DNA from: Alcanivorax sp. S6407
Lineage (GTDB): Bacteria; Pseudomonadota; Gammaproteobacteria; Pseudomonadales; Alcanivoracaceae
Length of the DNA: 64,000 nucleotides
Assembly (NCBI RefSeq): GCF_023016115.1
Contig: NZ_JALKBH010000002.1
Location: 644,624 to 708,623 of the forward strand
Direction of reading: 5' to 3'
Shown: piece after piece, positions 24,719 through 33,900 of the stretch
Position numbering within the stretch: position 1 is the first letter of the stretch
Layout of the letters: the number at the start of each line of letters is the position of its first letter
The notes under the pieces: model-generated
Databases searched by the model: none
Seen by the model: only the letters and a program-made list of their open reading frames with translations
What the model was told of the DNA's origin: nothing
Made by a program: the position numbers and the translations under genes

Positions 24719-27700
24719 ATGGCCATTGAGCAGCGGATTTTCCGCGTCCGCCGAAGCTATAACCAATGGGTCGCCAACCAGACCCTGGAAGACTTCGCCC
24801 TGCGTTTTACCGGCAAGGGTGCCCGGCGCTGGTCCGCCGGCCGGGTGGCGGGCACCGCCATCGGCGCGGTGACCTTCCTGGCACTGGAAGCCATCGGTGG
24901 CGCCATTACCCTCAACTACGGCTTCACCAACGCGGTTGCCGCCTGTGTCGCGGTCATGGCAGTGATCTTTCTGCTTGGCCTGCCGGTGAGCTATTACGCC
25001 GCCCGCTATGGTGTGGACATCGACTTGCTCACCCGCGGCGCCGGCTTCGGCTATCTGGGCTCCACCCTCACGTCCCTGATCTACGCCTCATTTACTTTCA
25101 TCTTCTTTGCCCTGGAAGCGGCCATCATGGCCATGGCGCTGGAGATCCTGTTCGGTATTCCCCCCACCATCGGTTATCTGGTCAGTTCGCTGGTGGCCAT
25201 TCCCCTGGTGATTCACGGCATTACCACCCTCACCCGCTTTCAGCTGTGGACCCAGCCGGTCTGGGTTTTTCTGCAACTGCTGCCGTTTGTCTTCATTCTG
25301 CTCCAGGACCCCTCCACCCTGCCCCGCTGGGCGGCCTTTGAAGGACTCAATAACGCCAGCGGTGACTTCAACCTGATCATGTTCGGAGCCGGTGCCACGG
25401 TCCTGTTTTCACTGGTGGCACAGATCGGCGAGCAGGTGGATTTCCTGCGTTTCATGCCGGAAGCAAAGAAAGGCAAACGGATACGCTGGTGGCTGGCGCT
25501 GTTGGTCGGCGGCCCGGGCTGGACCCTTCTCGGCGCGTTCAAACTGCTGGCAGGCTCATTCCTTGCGGTGCTGGCGTTTTATCACGGCCTGCCCTTTGAG
25601 CAGGCCCAGGAACCCATGCACATGTACCTGGTGGCCTTCAGCCACGTGACCACCAATCCCACCATGTTGCTGGCACTGGCAGGCATCTTCGTGATCCTGT
25701 CCCAGCTCAAGATCAATGTGACCAATGCCTACGCCGGCTCCATCGCCTGGTCCAATTTCTTTTCCCGCCTCACCCACAGCCATCCCGGCCGGGTGGTCTG
25801 GCTGGTGTTCAACGTAGTGATCGCCCTGGTGCTGATGGAAATCGGTATCTATCGGGCTTTCGAATCTATCCTCGGCAGCTATGCCATGGTGGCCGTGGGC
25901 TGGATGGGGGCGCTGGTGGCGGATCTGGTGATCAACAAGCCGCTGGGCCTGAGCCCGAAACATATCGAGTTCAAACGCGCCTACCTGTATGACATCAACC
26001 CGGTAGGTTTCGGTTCCATGCTGATTGCCACCGGCATCGGCCTTGTGGCCATGACCGGACTGTGGGGCGAAACCGTTCATGCGCTGGCCTCGTTCATTGC
26101 CCTGGCCAGCACCTTCATCACCACCCCGTTACTGGCGATCCTGACACGCAGCCGCTACTACATCGCCCGCACCCCGGATTCCACCCGCGAACTGGAAGGC
26201 CATGCCTGCTGCATCTGCGAACACACTTTCGACCGCGAAGACATGGCGTTCTGCCCGGCCTACAACGGTCCGATCTGCTCGCTGTGCTGTTCGCTGGATG
26301 CCCGCTGCAACGACACCTGCAAGAGCAATGCGCGGGTCTCGGAACAGATGATGGTCTGGGTGGGTGGCCTGTTACCCGCCCCGCTGATCAATCAACTGCG
26401 CTCACGGCTGGGACACTTTCTGGGCCTGCTGATCACCATCACCCTGATCATGAGCGGCTTCCTGGCGCTGGTGTACTACCAGATCCCGGTCAGCGATCCC
26501 CATGTGCAAACCCTGATGGCCGACACCCTCACCAAGGTCTTTGCGATCCTGATCATCATCAGTGGTGTGATCGCCTGGCTGTTCGTGCTCGCCCATGAAA
26601 GCCGGGTGGTAGCCCAGGAAGAAAGCCGTCGGCAGACCCGAATGCTGATGGAAGAGATCAAGGCCCACGAAAAAACCGACCGCGAATTGCAGAAAGCCAA
26701 GGAACTGGCCGAGGCCGCCAACCAGGCCAAGAGCCGCTATCTCACCGGGCTGAGCCACGAGCTGCGCTCTCCGCTGAACGCCGCCTTCGGCTATGCCCAG
26801 CTACTGGAACAGGATCCCACCATCCCGAGCAACCGCCGCGATGCGGTGGGCGCCATCCGCCGCAGTACCGAGCACCTTTCTGATCTGATTGAGGGACTGC
26901 TGGAGATTTCCAAGATCGAAGCCGGTCGGCTGGAGCTGTACCGCAACCAGGTGTGTGTGCCGGAATTGATCGACGAGCTGGTGACCATGTTCCAACTGCA
27001 GGCAGCCGAAAAGGGCATCGGTTTCGAGTTCCGCAGCAAAACGCCGATTCCCGGCTGGGTCACCACGGATGAAAAGCGCCTGCGCCAGGTACTGATCAAT
27101 CTGCTCTCCAACGCCATCAAGTTCACCCGCGAAGGCCAGGTGACCCTGACCTTCCGCTACCGTAATCAGGTGGCTGAATTCAGCATCGTCGATACCGGGG
27201 TCGGCATCGATGAGGAAGACCTGCAGCGCATTTTCCGGCCCTTCGAGCGGGTCCGTAAGCCCGGCATTCCCAGCGTCCACGGGACCGGCCTGGGACTCAC
27301 CATTACCAAACTGCTGGCCGACATCATGGGCGGCGACATTCAGGTCAGCAGCACTCCCGGGGTGGGCAGCGAGTTCCGGCTCTCGGTCATGCTTTCCCGG
27401 CTCAACGGCCCGGATCCCACCGAACAGAAGCGCACGCCGGTGATCGGTTATACCGGTGTCCGCAAGAGCCTGCTGGTGGTGGACGATGACCCCTCCCACC
27501 GTGGTCTGATCAGCGATCTGCTTACCCCGCTGGGCTTCATCATCAATGAAGCCCCGGATGGCGAGACCGGCATGCAGCTGGCCCGGCATATCCAGCCGGA
27601 TCTGATCCTGATGGATATCTCCATGCCCGGCATGAGTGGCTGGGAAACCGCCCAGCATATCCGCCGCCAGGGGTACCGGGGCCCCATCGTGATGCTGTCC

Positions 27701-28069
27701 GGCAATGCCCGTGAAAACCAGCCGGACATCCCCGAGGGGTTGCACAACGATTACCTCACCAAGCCGTTCAAACTGAACGCATTGGTGGACTGCCTGGCCC
27801 GGCAACTGGGGCTGACCTGGCTGCACCAGAGCAGCGCCCCACCGCAGCGGATTCCCCTCACCGAAGAACCAGCGGCCCCGCTGGATCAGGCGCTGCGTGA
27901 CGAGCTGCTGGCACTGGCCGAAATCGGCCACCTCAGCGCGCTGCGTGAGCGCCTGGAAGACGCAAAAACGAAAGGTTTGCTGCCCGACACCCTGGCCAGC
28001 GATCTGGATTCCCGTTTGACCCTGTTTGATTTTCAGGCGGTGATCCGCCTGCTGGAGACTGCCGCATGA
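24719..28069 (+). CDS. Permease-fused hybrid sensor histidine kinase (NCS1-like transporter, Cys-rich knuckle, HisKA, HATPase, REC)
   Basis: 1116 aa. Residues about 1-480 form some 12 transmembrane helices resembling nucleobase:cation symporter-1 permeases (cytosine/purine type). Next comes a cysteine-rich block (C497-C534, CCICEHTF ... CSLCCSLDARCNDTC), two more membrane helices (about 565-635) and a coiled coil. HisKA follows with H680 (GLSHELRSPLNA), then an ATPase domain with N798 (NLLSNAIKFT), DTGVGIDEE and GTGLGLTITK, and a receiver domain with D966 (LILMDISMPG). All kinase motifs look intact. It overlaps the LuxR-type regulator gene by 4 bp and diverges from urtABCDE. Sensing of urea, amides or a nitrogen solute by the transporter-like part is inference, analogous to the SLC5-kinase CbrA. 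Confidence 0.88.
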   Translation: MAIEQRIFRVRRSYNQWVANQTLEDFALRFTGKGARRWSAGRVAGTAIGAVTFLALEAIGGAITLNYGFTNAVAACVAVMAVIFLLGLPVSYYAARYGVDIDLLTRGAGFGYLGSTLTSLIYASFTFIFFALEAAIMAMALEILFGIPPTIGYLVSSLVAIPLVIHGITTLTRFQLWTQPVWVFLQLLPFVFILLQDPSTLPRWAAFEGLNNASGDFNLIMFGAGATVLFSLVAQIGEQVDFLRFMPEAKKGKRIRWWLALLVGGPGWTLLGAFKLLAGSFLAVLAFYHGLPFEQAQEPMHMYLVAFSHVTTNPTMLLALAGIFVILSQLKINVTNAYAGSIAWSNFFSRLTHSHPGRVVWLVFNVVIALVLMEIGIYRAFESILGSYAMVAVGWMGALVADLVINKPLGLSPKHIEFKRAYLYDINPVGFGSMLIATGIGLVAMTGLWGETVHALASFIALASTFITTPLLAILTRSRYYIARTPDSTRELEGHACCICEHTFDREDMAFCPAYNGPICSLCCSLDARCNDTCKSNARVSEQMMVWVGGLLPAPLINQLRSRLGHFLGLLITITLIMSGFLALVYYQIPVSDPHVQTLMADTLTKVFAILIIISGVIAWLFVLAHESRVVAQEESRRQTRMLMEEIKAHEKTDRELQKAKELAEAANQAKSRYLTGLSHELRSPLNAAFGYAQLLEQDPTIPSNRRDAVGAIRRSTEHLSDLIEGLLEISKIEAGRLELYRNQVCVPELIDELVTMFQLQAAEKGIGFEFRSKTPIPGWVTTDEKRLRQVLINLLSNAIKFTREGQVTLTFRYRNQVAEFSIVDTGVGIDEEDLQRIFRPFERVRKPGIPSVHGTGLGLTITKLLADIMGGDIQVSSTPGVGSEFRLSVMLSRLNGPDPTEQKRTPVIGYTGVRKSLLVVDDDPSHRGLISDLLTPLGFIINEAPDGETGMQLARHIQPDLILMDISMPGMSGWETAQHIRRQGYRGPIVMLSGNARENQPDIPEGLHNDYLTKPFKLNALVDCLARQLGLTWLHQSSAPPQRIPLTEEPAAPLDQALRDELLALAEIGHLSALRERLEDAKTKGLLPDTLASDLDSRLTLFDFQAVIRLLETAA

Positions 28070-28959
28070 ATGCCGCCCAACAACGCAAGGATCTGATTCT
28101 GGTGGTGGATGATTCCCCCGATTCTCTGGGCATGATCCATCAGGCACTGGACCAGGCCGGCCTGACCGCCCTGGTGGCTCTGGAAGGCCAGCAGGCACTG
28201 GGCATCGCCGAAAAGATGACCCCGGACCTGATTCTGATGGATGCCATCATGCCCAATCTGGATGGCTTCGAGACCTGCCGGCGACTGAAACAGAACCCGC
28301 TACTGTCGTCGGTGCCGGTGATCTTCATGACCGGCCTCACCGAGAGCACCGATGTGGTGCGTGGCCTGGAAGCCGGTGGCGTGGATTACGTCACCAAACC
28401 GGTACGCCCCAATGAATTGATCGCCCGTATCCGGGTGCACCTGAATAACGCACGCATGACCCAAAGCGCGCACACCGCCCTGGACCGCCTTGGACAAAGC
28501 AGTTTTTCCACGGATGATCAGGGACAATGGCGCTGGGGTACGCCGCAGGTGGACCAGCTACTGGAAAAAACGGCAGTGCAAAGAGAGGCTCTGTCTGAAC
28601 AGGTGGGCCAGTGGTTACGTCACCAGCCGGAACCGGGACAGCAACTCAACCAGATGCCGGGCAACCTGCAGCTGCGCTATCTGGGGCAATCGGAAGCGGG
28701 CGAGCACCTGTTCCGTCTGCTGCATATCGACAGCGACGCGGAGCTGGAGCTACTGAAGAATTCCCTGCATGTGACCCAGCGGGAAGCCCAGGTCCTTGTG
28801 TGGATTGCCCACGGCAAGACCAACCGGGAAATCGCCCAGATCCTCGAACTCAGCCCGCGCACGGTGAACAAGCACCTGGAACAGATCTTCCGCAAGCTGG
28901 GAGTGGAAAACCGCACCGCCGCGGCGGCGATGGTGATCCAGTATCTGACGCGGTATTGA
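28066..28959 (+). CDS. LuxR/FixJ-type response regulator
   Basis: 297 aa, ATGA overlap with the sensor kinase gene. N-terminal receiver domain: acidic pair at D15-D16 (VVDDS), phospho-acceptor D59 (LILMDAIMPN), T/S in FMTGL and K in VTKPVRP. A linker of about 90 residues with no recognised domain follows. The C-terminal GerE-type helix-turn-helix (LTQREAQVLxWIAxGKTNxEIAxxL pattern) occupies about 230-295. It is the cognate partner of the permease-kinase by operon structure. The two TACGTC-N4-GACGTA-type sites are its candidate targets; no other regulator is encoded in the amide region. Confidence 0.9.
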   Translation: MNAAQQRKDLILVVDDSPDSLGMIHQALDQAGLTALVALEGQQALGIAEKMTPDLILMDAIMPNLDGFETCRRLKQNPLLSSVPVIFMTGLTESTDVVRGLEAGGVDYVTKPVRPNELIARIRVHLNNARMTQSAHTALDRLGQSSFSTDDQGQWRWGTPQVDQLLEKTAVQREALSEQVGQWLRHQPEPGQQLNQMPGNLQLRYLGQSEAGEHLFRLLHIDSDAELELLKNSLHVTQREAQVLVWIAHGKTNREIAQILELSPRTVNKHLEQIFRKLGVENRTAAAAMVIQYLTRY

Positions 28960-28962
28960 AAA

Positions 28963-29124
28963 GCAGCTGCAAGCCACAAGCTTCAAGCTGCAACACGAGA
29001 GCCTGTTTAGCCAAACGTTGAGCGCTTTCCCCGCGAACTATAACGTCATGGTCGCGGGCAAGGCATCTTCGAACCGATTGCGTGAAGCCGCGCCTTGTAG
29101 CTTGAAGCTTGTGGCTTGCAGCTT
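28963..29124. repeat. Repeat family C, direct copy 1
   Basis: Arms AGCTGCAAGCCACAAGCTTC and, at about 29096-29121, the inverse (TAGCTTGAAGCTTGTGGCTTGCAGC). The centre contains GCTTTCCCCGCGAACTATAA and is shared closely with 29693-29848, in the same orientation. The pair brackets one membrane-protein gene. Confidence 0.85.
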
Positions 29125-29128
29125 CTTC

Positions 29129-29653
29129 CTACCCCGCCGGGACGATCACTTCCGGTAACACCGTCGCGATGGTGCCGTAACTGACCACCAGCAACATCAT
29201 GGAAATCGCCAGACCGAGGAAGGGCCCCACATTCAGGGCGCGGTGGAAGATGAAGGCCTGGGCGGCCAACTGCCAGCTGACCAGCAGCAGGTAGAATACC
29301 TCAAGACCGCCGGTGGCGCCGCCGAGCAGCACCCCCGCCGCCAGCAACGGCAAGTTGACGATGGACAGCACCACATCCACCCCCACCAGCGCGGTAGCGG
29401 TCTGCAGCCAGCGGCCAGTGAGGCCCTTGAAGGACAGCAACATCAGGGTACCCGCCAGCAGAATGGTCAACGCCAACCACTGGCTGCCCAACAGCAGGGC
29501 CACCGGGATATTGCTCTGGGCCAACCCAACCATCAGTTGCAGGCCGGTCCATATCATCAACACCACCGCCAGGATGGACGGGGAATAAGGGGTATCTTCC
29601 GGCCCGGCCCGAAAAATCGCCAGCCGCCAGAACAGGGTCATCAATGCTTTCAT
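29129..29653 (-). CDS. Hypothetical inner-membrane protein, 4-5 helices
   Basis: 174 aa, unrecognised. Four to five hydrophobic segments (about 27-47, 50-72, 88-112, 118-135 and 145-168) with a short N-terminal cytoplasmic stretch (LFWRLAIFRAGPEDTPYSP). No catalytic motif, no cysteine pair. It is the only gene between two direct copies of a family C repeat of about 155-160 bp, and is transcribed opposite to both neighbours. Intact frame, hydrophobic pattern and GC-rich codon use support a real gene; function unknown. Confidence 0.65.
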   Translation of the reverse strand: MKALMTLFWRLAIFRAGPEDTPYSPSILAVVLMIWTGLQLMVGLAQSNIPVALLLGSQWLALTILLAGTLMLLSFKGLTGRWLQTATALVGVDVVLSIVNLPLLAAGVLLGGATGGLEVFYLLLVSWQLAAQAFIFHRALNVGPFLGLAISMMLLVVSYGTIATVLPEVIVPAG

Positions 29654-29692
29654 GGGGGGCTATTCTTCCAGAGCGGGAGGGAAAGGCAAGCG

Positions 29693-29848
29693 AAGCCACA
29701 AGCTACAAGCTGCAACACGAGATCCTGCATCGCCATACCTTGAACGCTTTCCCCGCGAACTATAACGCCATGGTCGCGAGCACAGCATCGTCGAACGGGT
29801 AACCTGAAACCGCGCCTTGTAGCTTGAAGCTTGTGGCTTGCAGCTGCT
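29693..29848. repeat. Repeat family C, direct copy 2
   Basis: Second copy of the 28963-29124 element in the same orientation. The shared centre reads CTTTCCCCGCGAACTATAAC, then CATGGTCGCG, and the right arm TAGCTTGAAGCTTGTGGCTTGCAGC is unchanged. It ends about 75 bp before the phosphofructokinase gene. TAGAAT at 29889-29894 is a possible -10 for that gene. Confidence 0.85.
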
Positions 29849-29924
29849 TCGTCCGACAACATCGGGTGTGTTTCCGCCCCGCCTTCGCTAGAATGCCCAC
29901 AAATCGAATTGAGGGGTCTGTCAC

Positions 29925-31187
29925 ATGGCGCGTAAAAATGCTTTCTACGCTCAGTCCGGCGGTGTTACCGCTGTCATCAATGCTTCCGCTGCCGGCGTGA
30001 TCGAAGCCGCGCGTGAGAACAAGGATGTGATCGGCAAAGTCTACGCCGGCCGTAACGGCATCATCGGTGCGCTCACCGAAGAGCTGATCGACACCAGCAA
30101 GGAAAGCAAAAGCGCCATCGAAGCGCTCAAGTACACCCCCGGTGGCGCCTTCGGCTCCTGCCGCTACAAGCTCAAGGATCTGAAAACCTCCCAGCGCGAA
30201 TACGAGCGCCTGATCGAAGTATTCAAGGCACATAACATCGGCTACTTCTTCTATAACGGTGGCGGCGACTCCGCCGATACCTGCCTGAAGGTGTCCCAGC
30301 TGTCCGAAAAAATGGGCTATCCGATCCAGGCCATCCACGTGCCCAAGACCGTGGACAACGATCTGCCCTTCACCGATGTCTCTCCGGGCTTCGGTTCCGT
30401 GGCCAAGTACACCGCGGTGAGCTGCCGTGAAGCCGCCCTGGACGTGGCCAGCATGTGCGCCACCTCCACCAAGGTGTTCGTGATGGAAGTGATGGGCCGT
30501 CACGCCGGCTGGATTGCGGCTGCCGCCGGTCTCGCCAAGGAAGAGAATGACGACGCCCCGCATCTGATCCTGTTCCCGGAAATCGCCTTTGACAAGGCGG
30601 CCTTCATGAAGAAGGTCGAAGCCACCGTGAAGAAAGTGGGCTACTGCGTGATCGTGGTCTCCGAAGGCGCCCGCTACGAAGACGGCACCTTCCTGGCTGA
30701 CGCCGGCACCACCGATGCCTTCGGTCACAAGCAGCTGGGCGGTGTTGCTCCGGTGATTGCCCAGATGGTGAAAGATGAGCTCGGCTACAAGTATCACTGG
30801 GCGGTGAGCGATTACCTGCAGCGTGCTGCTCGCCACATCGGCTCTGCCACCGATATGGAACAGGCCTACGCCGTGGGCCGCGCCGCCGTCGAGTTCGCCG
30901 TGGCCGGCAAGAACGCGGTGATGCCCACCGTGGAGCGGAAGAAGACCAAGAAATACAGCTGGACTATCGGCGAAGCCCCGCTGAAGAAAGTGGCCAACGT
31001 GGAAAAGGCCATGCCGCGCAAGTTCATCAGCAAAGATGGTTTCGGCATCACCCCCTCCGCCCGCGAGTACCTGTTGCCGCTGATCGGTGGCGAGTCCTAC
31101 CCTCCCTACAAGGATGGCCTGCCGCAGTTCGCCAAACTCAAGCTGGCGCCGGTGGCGAAGAAGCTGAACGACCACTTCGAGGTTTAG
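29925..31187 (+). CDS. pfp: Pyrophosphate-dependent 6-phosphofructokinase
   Basis: 420 aa. Catalyses the reversible fructose-6-phosphate/fructose-1,6-bisphosphate step with PPi instead of ATP. Phosphate-donor loop NGGGDSADT (residues 111-119), catalytic motif PKTVDND (140-146) and substrate-binding MGRHAGW (190-196). The lysine in PKTVDND, where ATP enzymes have glycine, is the usual mark of PPi specificity. Length fits the non-allosteric PPi type found in Xanthomonas and methanotrophs. RBS GAGGGG lies 10 bp upstream. A strong terminator follows immediately, so it is monocistronic. Confidence 0.93.
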   Translation: MARKNAFYAQSGGVTAVINASAAGVIEAARENKDVIGKVYAGRNGIIGALTEELIDTSKESKSAIEALKYTPGGAFGSCRYKLKDLKTSQREYERLIEVFKAHNIGYFFYNGGGDSADTCLKVSQLSEKMGYPIQAIHVPKTVDNDLPFTDVSPGFGSVAKYTAVSCREAALDVASMCATSTKVFVMEVMGRHAGWIAAAAGLAKEENDDAPHLILFPEIAFDKAAFMKKVEATVKKVGYCVIVVSEGARYEDGTFLADAGTTDAFGHKQLGGVAPVIAQMVKDELGYKYHWAVSDYLQRAARHIGSATDMEQAYAVGRAAVEFAVAGKNAVMPTVERKKTKKYSWTIGEAPLKKVANVEKAMPRKFISKDGFGITPSAREYLLPLIGGESYPPYKDGLPQFAKLKLAPVAKKLNDHFEV

Positions 31188-31199
31188 CCTTAAAGCGGA

Positions 31200-31236
31200 C
31201 AAAAAAAACGCCCTGCACTGCAGGGCGTTTTTTTTG
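31200..31236 (+). terminator. Intrinsic terminator after pfp
   Basis: Stem ACGCCCTGCA / TGCAGGGCGT around a 3-nt loop, with eight A before and eight T after, so it could work on both strands. Confidence 0.93.
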
Positions 31237-31670
31237 CCGCTTCGCGGCCGCCTGACGCTTCACGCAACACGCAACACGCCAAACCATTTCAAACCTGATC
31301 CCGCGGCAGAAAGCGTAGGGCGGAAATCGGCGCCAGCCGATCTCCGCCGTGACACCGCAACCCGATAAGGGCACACCGGCCACATCATCCTGTCGGAGAT
31401 GGGCTCACGCCCATTTCCGACCTACGACGGCTGAGCAGAGTTTCGAAAATCAAAACGCTAAACGTGATACGCAAGCCTGTCCGTAGGAGCGTCGGTTATT
31501 CGCTTCGCTCACCCTTCGGGCCGCCCTGCGGGCGTTCCTTCGCTGCGCTCGGTGGCGGCGCGATAGCCAGCCCAGGAAAAGAAGGTTTTACACTCTGTGT
31601 GCTCTGTGCCCTCTGTGGTAAAAATTGCATTTTGAGGTGTTGGGTAATCGCGCCGCGAGCGACGCTTACG
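31237..31670. repeat. Repeat cluster between pfp and murI: paired CGGAAATGGGC hairpins and repeat family B copy 2
   Basis: No gene in about 430 bp. First come two copies of one hairpin in opposite orientation: CGGAAATCGGC/GCCGATCTCCG (31321-31346) and TCGGAGATGGGC/GCCCATTTCCGA (31393-31420). Then family B: left arm CCGTAGGAGCGTCGG at 31481, an inserted segment rich in GGGC, CACTCTGTGTGCTCTGTGCC around 31591, and the right arm ATCGCGCCGCGAGCGACGC ending against the murI stop codon (31666-31668). Confidence 0.8.
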
Positions 31671-32457
31671 AGAAGGGATAAATCCTTCCACCCTCGCCCC
31701 ACAGCGTGTCGAGCTGGGTTTTGAAGCGCGCCTGGTCGCCGGTGGAAACAAAGCCGGCTTGGCCTTCCCTGCCGTCTGCCGCCAACAACCCATGCTGCTC
31801 CAGCCGCCGCGCCACTTCCCGCGCCACCGCATCCTGGGTGCTGATGATGGTCACATCCGGTCCCGCCACGGCGGCAATCTGCTCGGCCAGAAAATGATAG
31901 TGGGTGCATCCCAGCACAATGGTATCCGCCCCCTCGGCCAACAACGGAGAGACATATTCCTGCAGCAGATCACGGGTCATGGCGCTATCGAAATCCAGCG
32001 CTTCGATCTGTTGAACCAGACGCGGACAGGGCTGCACCAGCAATTTCACGTTACTGCTGAAGCGTGCCGCCAGGTTTTCAAAGGAGTGGGTCTGCAGGGT
32101 TCGCGGCGTTGCCAGCACCCCTACCACCCCACTGCGGGTTGCCAGCACCGCAGGTTTCACCCCCGGCTCGACACCAATGATGGGCACAGAAAAACTCTCA
32201 CGCAGTTGCGCGATAGCGGCGGTGGTGGCGGTATTACAGGCCACTACCACCGCCTTGGCACCGCGCTTCAGCAACAATCCGGTGATCGCATGCATACGCT
32301 CACGGATAAAGTCGTCAGCCTTGTCGCCGTAAGGGGCATGGCAGGAATCCGCCACGTAGAGCAGGTCTTCCGCCGGCAAACGCTCACGCACCGACCGAGC
32401 CACAGACAGGCCGCCAATGCCGGAATCAAAAATGCCGATGGGAGAAGACAGATTCAT
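31666..32457 (-). CDS. murI: Glutamate racemase MurI
   Basis: 263 aa. Converts L-glutamate to D-glutamate for peptidoglycan. The two catalytic cysteines are C74 (VVACNTATT) and C184 (VLGCTHY), with the N-terminal IGIFDSGIGGLSV substrate loop and APYGDK. Length is typical. The stop codon lies inside the outer end of a family B repeat arm, so the last codons abut repeated sequence. The C-terminal residues after GRIYP may therefore be recently altered; the catalytic core is complete. Confidence 0.95.
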   Translation of the reverse strand: MNLSSPIGIFDSGIGGLSVARSVRERLPAEDLLYVADSCHAPYGDKADDFIRERMHAITGLLLKRGAKAVVVACNTATTAAIAQLRESFSVPIIGVEPGVKPAVLATRSGVVGVLATPRTLQTHSFENLAARFSSNVKLLVQPCPRLVQQIEALDFDSAMTRDLLQEYVSPLLAEGADTIVLGCTHYHFLAEQIAAVAGPDVTIISTQDAVAREVARRLEQHGLLAADGREGQAGFVSTGDQARFKTQLDTLWGEGGRIYPFS

Positions 32458-32571
32458 GGAGTGGTCAAACCATCCAGCCGTTCACAAGCGGGCCATTGTA
32501 CTGCAACACCCGGGCCCGGCAGAGAACCCACTTCGCTTTTGGCACAATCAACAGCGACCAGCAGTCATTTC

Positions 32572-33888
32572 TCAACCCCGCTCACGACTATCGTTCTGGC
32601 GCGCATGGTCAAGCAGGTCCTCGACGAATTCCTGCTCTTCATGCAGATCATCCACAACCTCCGGTGCATCCGGCAGAACCTGGTTGAGAATCACCGCCAC
32701 CAGCCCACACAGACTGATCCCCTGCAAGGTGAAATCGCCGTTACCTACCACCATGCCACCAATACCGAAGATCAGCGTCACCGCCACAATCACCAGATTG
32801 CGCTGGGCATGCAGATCCACTTGAGCCTTGATCAGGGTATTCATGCCCACGCTGGCGATGGAACCGAACATGAGAATCAGGATGCCGCCCATTACCGGGG
32901 TAGGAATACTCTGCAGCAGCTGACCGAACTTGCCGATGAACGCCAGACCAATGGCGAAGATCGCCGTCCAGGTCATCACCACCGGATTGAAGATCCGGGT
33001 CAGCATCACCGCCCCGGTGACTTCGGAGTAAGTGGTGTTGGGCGGACCACCAAACAGGGCCGCGGCCATGCTCGCCACACCGTCCCCGGTGAGGGTGCGA
33101 TGCAGACCCGGCTTGCGAATGTAGTCCTTGCCAGTGACATTGCTGATCGCCAGCACATCGCCCACATGTTCAATGGCTGGCGCCAGTGCCACCGGTACCA
33201 TGAACAGGATCGCCGGCCAGTAGAAGGTGGGGGCGATAAAGGCCGGCACTTCCAGCCAGGCGGACTGCTTCACCGTGGTGAAATCCACCATGCCCATGGC
33301 CAGCGCCGTCAGGTAACCCACCAGCACGCCGCAAAGAATCGGTAGCAGGCGGAACAGCCCGTGCCCCAGGGTGGCCACCAGCAGCGTCGTCAGCATGGCA
33401 ATCATCGACACCAGCAAGGCATCGGCATAGGAAAACAGCTGCATCTCGCCATCACCGGACAGGCCCATGGCGAAATTCACCGCGGTGGGCGCCAGACTGA
33501 GACCAATCACCATGATGATCGGGCCGGTCACCACCGGCGGCATGAGCTTGTGCAGGAAGCCAGGACCACGCCATTTCACCAGCGCCCCCAGCAGGATATA
33601 AACAATGGCCGTACAGAACAGCGCCCCCATGGTGGCCGGCACCCCCCATTGTTTGACCGCATGGGTTATCGGCGCCACGAACACAAAAGAAGAGGCCAGA
33701 AACACCGGAATGGAGCGCCGGGTGATCCATTGAAACAGCAAGGTGCCTAGCCCCGCCGTAAACAGGGCCACACTGGGATCGAGACCGGTCAGCAAGGGCA
33801 TCAGCACCATGGCACCAAAGGCCACGAACAGCATCTGCGCCCCGATCAGGATAATTTTCCAGTTCCAGAATCCACCAGCCTGGCTCAT
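32572..33888 (-). CDS. uraA: Uracil/xanthine permease (NCS2 family)
   Basis: 438 aa with about 14 transmembrane segments. NCS2 proton-symporter motifs are present: APAIEHVGD around residue 240 with the substrate-binding glutamate, and GGPPNTTYSEVTGAV around 285. It lies 12 bp downstream of upp on the same strand, the classic upp-uraA salvage operon, so uracil is the likely substrate. The C-terminal tail is acidic (EEQEFVEDLLDHARQ). No terminator was recognised in the 114 bp before murI. Confidence 0.93.
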   Translation of the reverse strand: MSQAGGFWNWKIILIGAQMLFVAFGAMVLMPLLTGLDPSVALFTAGLGTLLFQWITRRSIPVFLASSFVFVAPITHAVKQWGVPATMGALFCTAIVYILLGALVKWRGPGFLHKLMPPVVTGPIIMVIGLSLAPTAVNFAMGLSGDGEMQLFSYADALLVSMIAMLTTLLVATLGHGLFRLLPILCGVLVGYLTALAMGMVDFTTVKQSAWLEVPAFIAPTFYWPAILFMVPVALAPAIEHVGDVLAISNVTGKDYIRKPGLHRTLTGDGVASMAAALFGGPPNTTYSEVTGAVMLTRIFNPVVMTWTAIFAIGLAFIGKFGQLLQSIPTPVMGGILILMFGSIASVGMNTLIKAQVDLHAQRNLVIVAVTLIFGIGGMVVGNGDFTLQGISLCGLVAVILNQVLPDAPEVVDDLHEEQEFVEDLLDHARQNDSRERG

Positions 33889-33900
33889 GTTACGCTCCCC

